Shown: positions 8,727-17,608 of the stretch, piece after piece | Layout: the number at the start of each line of letters is the position of its first letter | Position numbering within the stretch: position 1 is the first letter of the stretch | Assembly: GCA_016278615.1 (NCBI GenBank) | Contig: JADQBM010000008.1 | Span: forward strand, 18,237 to 82,236 | DNA: 64,000 nucleotides | Source of the DNA: Clostridia bacterium | GTDB lineage: Bacteria; Bacillota; Clostridia; Peptostreptococcales; JAAYPU01 | Direction: 5' to 3' | Position numbers and translations under genes: made by a program | Notes under the pieces: generated by a model | Databases searched by the model: none | What the model saw: the letters and a program-made list of their open reading frames with translations, nothing else | What the model was told of the DNA's origin: nothing

Positions 8727-8740
8727 CGACCCGCGGGTCG
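8727..8740. promoter_or_regulatory. Palindromic operator, probably for the operon's TetR regulator
   Basis: A perfect 14-base palindrome CGACCCGCGGGTCG lies between the -10 box and the adaptor gene. It is markedly GC-rich against its surroundings and has the GACC...GGTC arms common to TetR-family operators. Its place just after the transcription start fits repression by the TetR protein encoded at the end of this operon. Confidence 0.65.
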
Positions 8741-8755
8741 ATGGAGGTATATTTT

Positions 8756-9904
8756 ATGTTTTATAACAAGAAAAATAATGAGATGGAAGCAGATCCTTCA
8801 ATAAAAAAGAAAAGAATCAGCAAGAAAAAAATAATAGGAATTATTATCCTTATTATTATCATCCTCACAGCTATACGGATATTTACTCTAAACAATACTT
8901 CAACGCCTGAGGAAACAGACAATAAGGCTATCAATGTTAAAACTACTCAAGTCAAAAGGATGGATTTAGAAATAACAGCACCCCTTTCAGGACGGATCCA
9001 ACCTGTCCATGAAGCTTCTATTGTCCCCCTGATTTCCGGTAAAGTTATGAAAGTTCATGCCAAATTAGGGACTAAAGTATCAAAAGGCACACCCCTCTTT
9101 GAGTTAGATAAAGATCAAATGCAAAATGCATACAATCAGGCACTTGCAGGTTATAACCAAGCAAATGCTTCCTACTTAAATGCCCAGTCAAATTTTGTAA
9201 GAGTTGAAGCACTCTATAAAGAAGGTGCGGTGTCCCAGCAGCAACACGAACAGTCTCAACTTCAATATAGTACATCCGCTCAGGCATTGACTCAGGCTCA
9301 ATCCGCGCTGAACAATGCAAAAGATGCATTGGATAATTGCATCGTTACCTCTCCAATAGATGGTTATGTAACCCTTATTAACATAAATGAAGGTGAAATG
9401 GCTTCACAGGCTATGCCTGCCGTGGCAGTTGCCAATCTTGATACAGTTGAGATCGAAACCAGTATCTCGGAAAATCTTATCAATAAAATAGCCATTGGGG
9501 ATCCCGTAAAAGTATTTGTAAAATCAGCTTCAGCCCAGGAATTTGATGGTACTATATCTGAACTATCCCCTGCACCTGCTCAAGGCTCATTAACTTATCC
9601 CCTTAAAGTGTCCATAGATAATAATGATACCCTTATTAAATCAGGTATGTTTGCTGAAGTCAGAATTGTTTCAGCCAATAATAAGAATGTCTTAGCTGTT
9701 CCTTCAGATTCTGTCATTATTAAAGGTGGAGAATCTGTTGTTGCAGTATTAGAAAAGGATCATGCAACCTTTAGAAAAGTCATTACGGGTATTGATAACG
9801 GCAATTATGTTGAAATCCTGCAAGGTTTAAATGAAGGAGATACAGTTATCACTGAAGGTCAGTATTATTTAGATGAAGGCAGTCAAGTAACTGTAATCAA
9901 CTAG
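8756..9904 (+). CDS. RND efflux periplasmic-adaptor-type subunit (HlyD/AcrA family)
   Basis: Membrane-fusion subunit of a resistance-nodulation-division exporter. Seen: basic N-terminus, one membrane segment at about residues 28-42 of the protein (IIGIIILIIIILTAI), a lipoyl/barrel-sandwich part, an Ala/Gln-rich helical hairpin (residues about 110-190: NQALAGYNQANASY, QSALNNAKDALD), then a beta-barrel and C-terminal domain (VLAVPSDSVI). ATG 8756 is eight bases after GGAGG; the upstream ATG at 8741 runs into that site. First gene of a three-gene operon; nine bases before the pump gene. It is anchored in the membrane rather than being a lipoprotein. Confidence 0.92.
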   Translation: MFYNKKNNEMEADPSIKKKRISKKKIIGIIILIIIILTAIRIFTLNNTSTPEETDNKAINVKTTQVKRMDLEITAPLSGRIQPVHEASIVPLISGKVMKVHAKLGTKVSKGTPLFELDKDQMQNAYNQALAGYNQANASYLNAQSNFVRVEALYKEGAVSQQQHEQSQLQYSTSAQALTQAQSALNNAKDALDNCIVTSPIDGYVTLININEGEMASQAMPAVAVANLDTVEIETSISENLINKIAIGDPVKVFVKSASAQEFDGTISELSPAPAQGSLTYPLKVSIDNNDTLIKSGMFAEVRIVSANNKNVLAVPSDSVIIKGGESVVAVLEKDHATFRKVITGIDNGNYVEILQGLNEGDTVITEGQYYLDEGSQVTVIN

Positions 9905-9913
9905 GAGGATTTT

Positions 9914-12900
9914 ATGAATATATCAAAACTTTCTGTCAAACGTCCAGTCACAACCCTTATGTTTATGCTTATTGTCATCGTCTTGGGGTTTGTATCTTTT
10001 ACGCAAATTCCATTGGATTTGTACCCTAGCATGGAGATTCCCGTTGCCATCGGCATTGTACAATATCCAAATACTTCTCCTGAGGAAATAGAAAACCTCA
10101 TAACCAAACCTATAGAATCACAATTGGCAACTGTAGAAGATTTGAAAAGTTTAACATCAGTCTCAAGTGAAGGAATGTCCTTAGTTGTTGCTGAATTTGA
10201 ATATGGTACAGATATGAATTTTGCTTCATTGGAAATGAGGGAGAAAGTAGCACTGATTAGTGAATATTTACCTGAAAAATCCTCTGACCCTATGATTTTT
10301 AAGATCAATCCACAGATGATGCCTATTATGGAAATAGAATTTTCTTCTGATAAACCATTGTCTGAGCTTTATACGTTAGTCGATAAAGAAATCGATTCTA
10401 AGCTAGAGAGAATTAATGGTGTTGCTTCTGCCGATATCTTTGGCGGACTTGAAAAAGAAGTCTCAATTCTAATCGACCAAGAAAAGCTCACTGGCTACAA
10501 CCTTAGTTTGAGTCAAATCAGCGCTACCCTTTCAGGGGAGAATATCAATCTTCCAAGTGGTAACGTTAATAAAGGCTCTAAGGAGTTACTGGTAAGAACT
10601 ATGGGAGAATTTAAATCTCTTGATGATATAAAAAATGTACCTATTTTACTCCCCACAGGAGAAATTATTGTATTATCGGACATTGCCCATATACAGGAAG
10701 ACTATAAATCACAGGATGCCATTAGTAGAGTCAATGGAAAGCCTTCTGTAGGAATCATTATTACAAAGCAATCCACTGCCAACACTGTTACCACAGCGGA
10801 CAATATTTTATCAACCCTGGATGATATTAAAACCCAATATCCTGATATTCAGATTACAGTAGGCTTTAATCAGGCAGATTTCATCAATAAAGCCGTTTCA
10901 AATGTAGCAAGAAGTGCAATTTTTGGAGGGATATTAGCAATATTTGTGTTATTTGTTTTCCTTAGAAATTTACGTTCGACTTCTATTATCGCCATCGCTA
11001 TCCCTGTATCCGTTATTGCCACCTTTGCACTCATGTACTTTAATCACATGACTTTAAATATCATATCTTTAGGGGGTTTGTCCTTAGGTGTTGGCATGCT
11101 CGTTGATAACTCCATTGTCGTTCTTGAAAACATTTATCGATTAAGAGAAGATGGGCTATCCAGTATAGATGCCTCTATTAATGGTGCGCGGGAGGTCACG
11201 GTTGCCATTTTTGCTTCTACCATGACAACCATTGCTGTATTTTTGCCTATTGTTTTTGTAAAAGGTTTTACAGCTATTTTGTTCAAGGAACTTTCTTTAA
11301 CGGTTACGTTTTCTTTATTGGCATCATTTGTTATAGCTGTAACAGTAGTGCCCATGCTTTGCTCACGATTTCTGACGGTAGATAAAATAGATGAAAAACC
11401 AACAAAGTATAAGTTTAAAATATTACCTGTTTTTACAAAGATTTTAGATTTTATTGCTAAGGAATATATCATCCTATTAGAAAAATCCCTAGGCATGAGG
11501 AAACGCATTATAGCCTTTGCCGTCATTCTTTTTATTTTATCTTTGAGCCTCATTGGAGTGGTAGGTGGCGAACTTTTCCCACAAGCTGATGAGGGTAGTT
11601 TCACCGTTAGTGTAGAAACACCTTTTGGCACCTCTATTGAAGCATCCGATAAAATTATTTCTGAAATTGAAAAATATATTCTTAGTATTGATGAAGTAGA
11701 AACCTGCACAGTGTCTATCGGCGCTTCTTCATTTTTTTCCATGAGCAACAACACGAATTCCGCTACCCTTCGTGTAGACCTGATTAACAGAAAGGAACGA
11801 AATCAAACCACTTCTGAGGTAGCAAATGAAGTGAGGGAACAACTAACAAAAGTTGTAGGCGCAAAAACGTCTATTACCGAATCTGCTCAATCTGCAGGAG
11901 GAACTGGCTCAGCAAATCCTATTAGCATAAAAATTCAAGGAGATAATCTTGAAACCCTTAGTCAAGTTGCAGAAGATTTTAAAGGTATTGTGCGCTCCGT
12001 TAATGGAACCATAGAAGTTTCTTCTGATATAGAGGAAGGCAATCCCGAAGTGCGTGTTTTCTTAGATAGGCAGAAATCTATTTTTTATGGTGTCACCGCT
12101 TATCAACTTGCAACAACACTGGAATCTTCATTATCGGGTAACACTTCAGGTCAGTATAAATTAGAGGGTGATGAAATAAATATCTCATTATCTCTCAGCT
12201 CTTCTAAAGATGCTACTGTAGAGGATATGAAACAAATCTCCATCAAATCTCCCACGGGACAATATGTCTCTGTTGGGCAAATTGCAAGCTTTGAATTTGG
12301 TAATTCTCCTTCTCAAATTACAAGGGAGGATCAGGTTCGAACAGTAACCGTTACGTCTCAACTCTCAGGCAGGGATTTAAAATCCGTTTCACAAGAAATA
12401 TCTGAAGAGTTGGAATCCTATCCAATGCCTTTTGGGTATTCATATGATATAGGCGGCCAACAACAAGATATGCAGGAATCCTTTGGCAATCTCTTCTTAG
12501 CTCTATTACTGTCTATTGCCTTAATATATATGATTCTTGCTTCACAGTTTGAATCATTAATTCAACCTTTCATCATTATGATGTCAGTACCTTTTGCCTT
12601 TACTGGTGCTTTCTTGGGACTCTTTATTATGGGCAAACCTCTTTCACTACCGGCTTTCATAGGCCTCATTGTCCTTGCGGGAATTGTGGTCAATAATGCC
12701 ATTGTTCTCATTGACTTCATCAACCAACAGCGTAAAGCAGGAATCCCTCGTAAAGAAGCCATCATCAATGCAGGCAAATTCAGACTCAGACCCATTTTGA
12801 TGACCATGTTTACAACGGTACTTGCATTAGTTCCCTTATCAATTGGAATCGGTGAAGGATCAGAGACCATATCGCCAATGGGGATTTCAGTTATTGGTGG

Positions 12901-13009
12901 CTTAAGTTTCTCCACACTCATTACACTAATATTTATACCTGTTTTGTACTCCATCTTTGATGATCTATCAAAAAAAATAAGTAAAAATCCTAAGATTGCG
13001 GGTGAGTAA
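9914..13009 (+). CDS. RND-family efflux transporter, HAE1/AcrB-like
   Basis: 1031-residue proton-driven exporter. Seen: N-terminal helix (VKRPVTTLMFML), two large extracytoplasmic loops (about 40-330 and 550-850), two blocks of six membrane segments, and GMLVDNSIVVLENI with Asp residues in TM4 used for proton relay, mirrored by GIVVNNAIVLIDFI in the second half. Full length for the family. Good AGGAGG site before ATG; the TAA stop is directly followed by the tetR ATG, suggesting coupled translation. No outer-membrane TolC-like gene is present. Likely cargo: hydrophobic drugs, lipids or fatty acids; this is not shown by the sequence. Confidence 0.94.
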   Translation: MNISKLSVKRPVTTLMFMLIVIVLGFVSFTQIPLDLYPSMEIPVAIGIVQYPNTSPEEIENLITKPIESQLATVEDLKSLTSVSSEGMSLVVAEFEYGTDMNFASLEMREKVALISEYLPEKSSDPMIFKINPQMMPIMEIEFSSDKPLSELYTLVDKEIDSKLERINGVASADIFGGLEKEVSILIDQEKLTGYNLSLSQISATLSGENINLPSGNVNKGSKELLVRTMGEFKSLDDIKNVPILLPTGEIIVLSDIAHIQEDYKSQDAISRVNGKPSVGIIITKQSTANTVTTADNILSTLDDIKTQYPDIQITVGFNQADFINKAVSNVARSAIFGGILAIFVLFVFLRNLRSTSIIAIAIPVSVIATFALMYFNHMTLNIISLGGLSLGVGMLVDNSIVVLENIYRLREDGLSSIDASINGAREVTVAIFASTMTTIAVFLPIVFVKGFTAILFKELSLTVTFSLLASFVIAVTVVPMLCSRFLTVDKIDEKPTKYKFKILPVFTKILDFIAKEYIILLEKSLGMRKRIIAFAVILFILSLSLIGVVGGELFPQADEGSFTVSVETPFGTSIEASDKIISEIEKYILSIDEVETCTVSIGASSFFSMSNNTNSATLRVDLINRKERNQTTSEVANEVREQLTKVVGAKTSITESAQSAGGTGSANPISIKIQGDNLETLSQVAEDFKGIVRSVNGTIEVSSDIEEGNPEVRVFLDRQKSIFYGVTAYQLATTLESSLSGNTSGQYKLEGDEINISLSLSSSKDATVEDMKQISIKSPTGQYVSVGQIASFEFGNSPSQITREDQVRTVTVTSQLSGRDLKSVSQEISEELESYPMPFGYSYDIGGQQQDMQESFGNLFLALLLSIALIYMILASQFESLIQPFIIMMSVPFAFTGAFLGLFIMGKPLSLPAFIGLIVLAGIVVNNAIVLIDFINQQRKAGIPRKEAIINAGKFRLRPILMTMFTTVLALVPLSIGIGEGSETISPMGISVIGGLSFSTLITLIFIPVLYSIFDDLSKKISKNPKIAGE

Positions 13010-13612
13010 ATGGAAGCAAACAATAAAAAGGAATTAATTCTACAAGCTGCGTTTGAACTTTTTGCATCAAAGGGCTATTATAATACCAAAATGATAGATA
13101 TAGCAGAAATGGCTGGCATTGGAAAGGGAACCATTTATGAATACTTCCCAAGCAAAGATACCCTCTATATAGAATTTATTCGAGAAAAGTTTTTAAGCTT
13201 TTATAAATCTACAGACAGTATTTTTGAAATAGACTCTAGTTCTTCCCAGAAACTTCAAAAATTTATTTGTTTTGAATCTGAGAACATTTATGCAAACGGA
13301 AAAATCCTTGGTCTTATTCAACATGAAACTAATAGTTCCCAGCAGTGCACCAACCCGGATATTCATAAAATCTTTTTTGAAGTACAGAATCTGAGGTTCA
13401 ACATTGTTAAAAAAATCCTTGAAACAGGTATCAATTCAAAAGAATTTAAACAAATAAACCCTAATACAGCTGCCTTAGCTGTATTAGGGTCACTAACTGC
13501 CTTCTTGTTCTTTAATCATAATCTCCATCCATTATCTGAAAAAATAGTTGATGACACCATTTCTATAGATGAATTTATGGAAATTTTATTATCTGGTCTG
13601 AATCATGATTAA
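13010..13612 (+). CDS. TetR/AcrR family transcriptional regulator
   Basis: 200-residue one-component repressor. The N-terminal helix-turn-helix is clear (ILQAAFELFASKGYYNT, then IAEMAGIGKGTIYEYFPSKD); the C-terminal ligand domain is not recognisable. Starts on the base after the pump stop, so it is made with the efflux genes and probably controls them through the palindrome at 8727-8740. Odd: codons for residues about 150-160 contain a perfect 13-bp inverted repeat (13459-13489). Confidence 0.92.
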   Translation: MEANNKKELILQAAFELFASKGYYNTKMIDIAEMAGIGKGTIYEYFPSKDTLYIEFIREKFLSFYKSTDSIFEIDSSSSQKLQKFICFESENIYANGKILGLIQHETNSSQQCTNPDIHKIFFEVQNLRFNIVKKILETGINSKEFKQINPNTAALAVLGSLTAFLFFNHNLHPLSEKIVDDTISIDEFMEILLSGLNHD

Positions 13613-14157
13613 TCCCTAAAATAATGTCTAATTACAATATTTATCCAAATAGATTTATTGTAATTTACAATTAGAATAAGTTATGATAAAATCTTATTAG
13701 ATAAGATTTCCGATACATAAATGCATCTTAACCCCTATTTTACTTGAAATATAATCTGTATTAAATATAAATCTAATCAGTTGATTTATTCATTTTTCAA
13801 GGTTCAATGCAAAACTCTATTGGCAAACCTCCCCACATAAAGATATGGGAATACATGATTTATTTTTGTATCAACCCTTACAACATCTTGTATCGCTTCA
13901 TTTTTCAGAATCTTTAAGCAATTTTTGTCATTATTTTTGATTTAATTATGAATCATTTTTTCATAAAATTGCATTCATTTATAATGGATTTTGTCCAAGA
14001 CAAGCTTTTTGCTATCTATGGCATAATTTTTGCAGAAATAGTCCATGATATATAAGAATCACCAGAACCCAACTAAAGGAGGTGAAAAAAGGTTTCTGGA
14101 TTATAATAAATTGTCTTTATTTTTAATTATTAAAAATTTATGGAGGTGTAGACCAAT
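13613..14157 (+). other. Long regulatory gap upstream of the NCS1 permease
   Basis: 545 bases without a supported gene. Contents: inverted repeats just after tetR (ATTACAAT...ATTGTAAT near 13631-13662; AAATCTTAT-TAG-ATAAGATTT at 13689-13709) that may end the efflux transcript; a near-palindrome AATCA-GT-TGATT at 13775-13786; TTGTC-CAA-GACAA at 13991-14003; the sigma-54 type promoter at 14019-14034; an orphan perfect ribosome site AAAGGAGGTGA at 14075-14085 with no well-spaced start; and the permease's own TGGAGGTG site near 14142. The length suits upstream sites for an enhancer-binding protein. Confidence 0.6.
14019..14034 (+). promoter_or_regulatory. Sigma-54 type (-24/-12) promoter
   Basis: TGGCAT, five bases, then TTGCA. 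The invariant GG (14020-14021) and GC (14032-14033) are separated by exactly ten bases, as required by RpoN holoenzyme; the match to TGGCAC-N5-TTGCW is one base short of full. Transcription would start near 14045, about 110 bases before the permease ATG. No sigma-54 activator gene lies in the window. Confidence 0.65.
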
Positions 14158-15654
14158 ATGGCAAAAATTTCTCAAAGAGAAGTCGATGGTTTATTTGAAT
14201 TAACAGATGGCGCGAGAGCCGAATTACAAAGTTCTACTTATTTTAACGATGACTTGGCACCCACTAAGTTAGCAGAAAGAACTTGGGGCACTTATCACAT
14301 AGCATCTTTATGGGTTGGTATGTCTGTGTGTATTCCAACATACATGATGGCATCCGGAATGATGGCTGCTGGTCTTTCATGGTGGCAAGCAATTTTGAAC
14401 ATTGCACTTGGTAACTTAATCGTTTTAATTCCTATGCAATTAAACTCACATGCTGGTACAAAATATGGTATTCCTTATCCTGTATTTGCACGTCTTGCAT
14501 TTGGTATTAAAGGTGCACATATTGCATCCATTGCTCGTGCACTCGTTGCAGCTGGCTGGTTTGGCATCCAAACATGGATCGGCGGCGGCGCATTAAATAC
14601 TGTTGTTGGCGCTTTAAGTCCTGGCTGGCAAGCTTGGGCTGGTGGTATCTGGGTATCCTTCTTTGTTTTCTGGGCTTTAAATGTTGTTATTGCCTACAGA
14701 GGTGCAGATGCAATAAAATTCATGGAAGCTTGGGGTGCTCCTATACTTGGATTCTTATCCATCGCTCTTATGGTTTGGGCATATACTGCAGTTCAAGCTG
14801 CTGGTTTTACAACAGCAGATATTTTAAATATGCCTGCTACTTATGAACCAGGGACTTTCTGGAAAATCTGGATGGGTGGACTTACTGGAAACATTGCATT
14901 TTGGTCAACCCTTGCCTTAAACATTCCTGACTTCAGTAGATATGCAAAAGATCAAAAATCACAATTCAATGGTCAATTATTAGGACTCCCTACAACCATG
15001 GCAGCATTTGCTTTTGTTGGTGTATTTGTAACTGGCGCAACAGGGCTCATCTTTGGCGAATTCCTTTGGGATCCTGTAGCGGTTGTTGCTAATATCGGCA
15101 GTCCAATAGCAGCTATTTTAGGTGCCATTGGAATCGTTATTGCAACACTCACAACCAATATTGCAGCTAATGTTGTAGCTCCTGCAAATGGTATCTCTAA
15201 TATTAACCCACAAAAAATAACTTATAAAACAGGTGCATTAATCACAGGTATTTTAGGTGTTGCGATCATGCCTTGGAAGCTTCTTGAAACAGCTGGTGCT
15301 TATATCTTTGGATGGTTGGGAACATACGGCTTATTCTTAGGACCTCTTGCAGGTATGTACATCGCTGACTATTACATTTATAGGAAGAAAAAATTAAATG
15401 TTATGGACTTATTCAAGGGTGAAGGCAGTATATATTGGTACAAAAATGGTATCAACAACAAGGCACTACTTACATGGTTCCTTTCTGCTATATTACCACT
15501 TTTAGGTAAATTCGTTCCTGCCCTTGCATTCTTCTTTGATAATGGTTGGATAATTGGTTTCGTACTTGCTCTAATCATCTATCCAATACTTATGAAGAAT
15601 GAAACTTCTTCTCTCATTAGTGACCAAGATGAAGCAGATATTACAGAGAGATAA
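14158..15654 (+). CDS. NCS1 family permease (nucleobase/allantoin/hydantoin type)
   Basis: 498-residue membrane protein with about 12 hydrophobic segments and NCS1 features: early LAERTWGTYHIASLWVGMS, NLIVLIPMQLNSHAGTKYGIPYPV, and GNIAFWSTLALNIPDFSRYA in the middle. The family imports cytosine, allantoin, uracil, hydantoins or thiamine precursors with Na+ or H+. The dihydropyrimidinase-type hydrolase just downstream points to a cyclic ureide or hydantoin substrate (inference). Expressed from the sigma-54 type promoter and closed by a strong terminator before the hydrolase gene. Confidence 0.93.
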   Translation: MAKISQREVDGLFELTDGARAELQSSTYFNDDLAPTKLAERTWGTYHIASLWVGMSVCIPTYMMASGMMAAGLSWWQAILNIALGNLIVLIPMQLNSHAGTKYGIPYPVFARLAFGIKGAHIASIARALVAAGWFGIQTWIGGGALNTVVGALSPGWQAWAGGIWVSFFVFWALNVVIAYRGADAIKFMEAWGAPILGFLSIALMVWAYTAVQAAGFTTADILNMPATYEPGTFWKIWMGGLTGNIAFWSTLALNIPDFSRYAKDQKSQFNGQLLGLPTTMAAFAFVGVFVTGATGLIFGEFLWDPVAVVANIGSPIAAILGAIGIVIATLTTNIAANVVAPANGISNINPQKITYKTGALITGILGVAIMPWKLLETAGAYIFGWLGTYGLFLGPLAGMYIADYYIYRKKKLNVMDLFKGEGSIYWYKNGINNKALLTWFLSAILPLLGKFVPALAFFFDNGWIIGFVLALIIYPILMKNETSSLISDQDEADITER

Positions 15655-15668
15655 ACCATTTAAAATGT

Positions 15669-15697
15669 AGCAAAGGGGAATATTCCCCTTTGCTTTT
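15669..15697 (+). terminator. Terminator after the NCS1 permease
   Basis: A perfect 26-base palindrome, with arm AGCAAAGGGGAAT, is followed by TTTATT. It separates the permease from the hydrolase, which then needs read-through or its own promoter. Confidence 0.85.
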
Positions 15698-15867
15698 ATT
15701 AAATCTATATTCCATTGGAAATAAATTTTTTATACCTTAAGAAATCTATTTTTTCGTTCACCATGAGAAATTATTCTTAATTCACAGATATGATAAATTA
15801 AATTGAAAATACGCTCATTTTTTAGGGTCTTTAAAATATATTGAACAGGTAAAAGGAGGCTTTTTTT

Positions 15868-17244
15868 ATGGACTTAGTTATTAAAAACGGCACAATTGTA
15901 ACTTCAACTGACAGCTATAAAGCAGATATCGCTGTTAAAGATGGTAAAATAACCATGATTGCAGAAAGTATTGACCCACAAAATGCCGAAGTGGTTGATG
16001 CATCTGGCAAATTGGTTCTTCCAGGAGCTATTGATGCCCATACTCACTTAGCAATGCCTTTTGGCGGGACCATCTCAGCTGATGGATATGAGTCAGGCAC
16101 AAGAGCAGCCGCCTGCGGTGGCGTCACAACTGTGTTTGATTTTGTCATCCAAGCAAAGGGTGAAGGTCTTATAGACGCTGTCAAGCGAAGAGATGCTTTA
16201 TGTGAACCAGAAGCATGTGTGGATTATGCATTTCATACGGCCATAACGGATTTAAACGATGATATACTTGAAGAAATGGGTGCATCTGTAAAATACGGTG
16301 TACCAAGTTTCAAGGTTTTTATGGTTTATGACTTTGGTGTTAGCGATGGTGTCTTTTATAAAGTGCTTCAAAAGTCAAAAGAAGTAGGTGCACTCATCGG
16401 CGTTCATGCCGAAAATAAAGAAATCATAGATACTTTAGTTGCAGATTTTATGAAAGAAGGAAAAACTTCAGCATGGTATCATTATATGAGCAGACCCGAG
16501 TTTGCTGAAGCTGAAGCGGATCTTAGAGCCATTCACTGGGCAAAAGAACTACATGCGCCCCTTTACATAGTACATTTAGCAAATGCTGAAGGTGTAGCTG
16601 CTGTTACAAAAGCACGGGATGAAGGCTATCCTATCTTTGCAGAAACTTGCCCACACTATCTTAATTTCACAAGGGATGTCTATAAAAGAGAAGACGGACG
16701 AAACTTTGTCTGTTCTCCACCCATTAAAGGTCAAGAAAGCCAGGATGCATTATGGGCTGCTATTAAAAGAGGCGATATTGCTACAATAGCAACGGACCAC
16801 TGCCCATTCCAATCTTATGAAAAGGATTGGGGCAAAGATAATTTCACAAAGATTCCAAACGGTTGTATGGGCATTGAGAACCTTTATCCATATATGTTAA
16901 GTGAAGCAAACAAAGGTAGAATTTCATTTAATAAAGCAGTAGAAGTTTGCTCTACAAATGTTGCGAAGGTCTTTGGATGCGCACCTCAAAAAGGAGTAAT
17001 CGCTCCAGGTAGCGATGCGGATTTAGTGGTTTATGACCCTGAAAAAGACTTCACGGTTACTCAGAAAAACATGCATTCAAATATCGACCATACCATTTGG
17101 GAGGGTGTTGAAGTAAAAGGTTATCCTGTCATGACCTTCTCAAGAGGCAAACTGGTTTACAAAGATGGAGAATTTGTAGGCACTAAAGGATATGGCAAAT
17201 TCGTAAAATGTAATCCAATCCATCTTGATGGACCCGACCTTTAA
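15868..17244 (+). CDS. hydA: Dihydropyrimidinase / D-hydantoinase
   Basis: 458-residue cyclic amidohydrolase that opens dihydropyrimidine or 5-substituted hydantoin rings. Binuclear metal site residues are seen: DAHTHL (His58, His60), SFKVFMVYD with the Lys149 that is carbamylated, HAEN, ETCPHYL and the final Asp in ATDHCPF. Length is standard. ATG follows AAAGGAGG. Upstream, 213 bases separate it from the permease gene with a terminator between; I see only a weak promoter (TTGAAA near 15801). No N-carbamoylase gene follows. Allantoinase or a phenylhydantoinase are alternatives within the family. Confidence 0.93.
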   Translation: MDLVIKNGTIVTSTDSYKADIAVKDGKITMIAESIDPQNAEVVDASGKLVLPGAIDAHTHLAMPFGGTISADGYESGTRAAACGGVTTVFDFVIQAKGEGLIDAVKRRDALCEPEACVDYAFHTAITDLNDDILEEMGASVKYGVPSFKVFMVYDFGVSDGVFYKVLQKSKEVGALIGVHAENKEIIDTLVADFMKEGKTSAWYHYMSRPEFAEAEADLRAIHWAKELHAPLYIVHLANAEGVAAVTKARDEGYPIFAETCPHYLNFTRDVYKREDGRNFVCSPPIKGQESQDALWAAIKRGDIATIATDHCPFQSYEKDWGKDNFTKIPNGCMGIENLYPYMLSEANKGRISFNKAVEVCSTNVAKVFGCAPQKGVIAPGSDADLVVYDPEKDFTVTQKNMHSNIDHTIWEGVEVKGYPVMTFSRGKLVYKDGEFVGTKGYGKFVKCNPIHLDGPDL

Positions 17245-17608
17245 ATACAATTAATAATTAGTAATGAATAATGAATAATGAAGGAGATTTTGTTTTTTAA
17301 ACAAAATCTCCTTTTTTGGAAAATCTTTTACTTAATAGAATCAAGAGGGCACAAGTCCCTCCCCTTACAACTTACACTTATACTTCAACTTATTTTTCTC
17401 GGGCAGGCACAGGACCAGCCTCTACATTTTCAAAATGAAGATTTTGGAACAAAATCCTCCTCAACTTTTATCTTTTATCTTTTATCTTTTATCTTTTATC
17501 TATTATCTCTTATCTATCACCTGTTTTAAGGACAACCGCAAGGGTTGTCCCTACACATCTCTAATCTCTAATCTCTTATTTGTTCCCTGTCACCTGTCAC
17601 CTGTTCCC
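17245..17608. repeat. Complex repeat region between hydA and hslO
   Basis: In order: AATGAAT heptamers; the 17281 hairpin; an ACTTATA-type run; an inverted type-A module at 17401-17425; hairpin GATTTTG-GAA-CAAAATC at 17440-17456; an ATCTTTT heptamer array (about 17468-17520); a type-B module at 17530-17555; an ATCTCTA array; and TCACCTG units that run across the hslO stop codon. No gene is supported here. Confidence 0.82.
17281..17317 (+). terminator. Terminator-like hairpin after hydA (element family C)
   Basis: AAGGAGATTTTGTTT and its exact complement pair around a 3-base loop and are followed by TTTT. It closes the hydantoinase transcript and also belongs to the ATTTTG-type hairpins of the dispersed repeats. 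Confidence 0.8.

Noticed and set aside
12562..13023. Minus-strand frame of 153 codons inside the RND pump gene
   Set aside because: Shadow of the transporter's third codon positions; no family resemblance.
14082..14126. 14-codon leader peptide from GTG before the NCS1 permease
   Set aside because: The GTG is part of the ribosome sequence itself, so it cannot be spaced correctly; noted as an orphan site instead.
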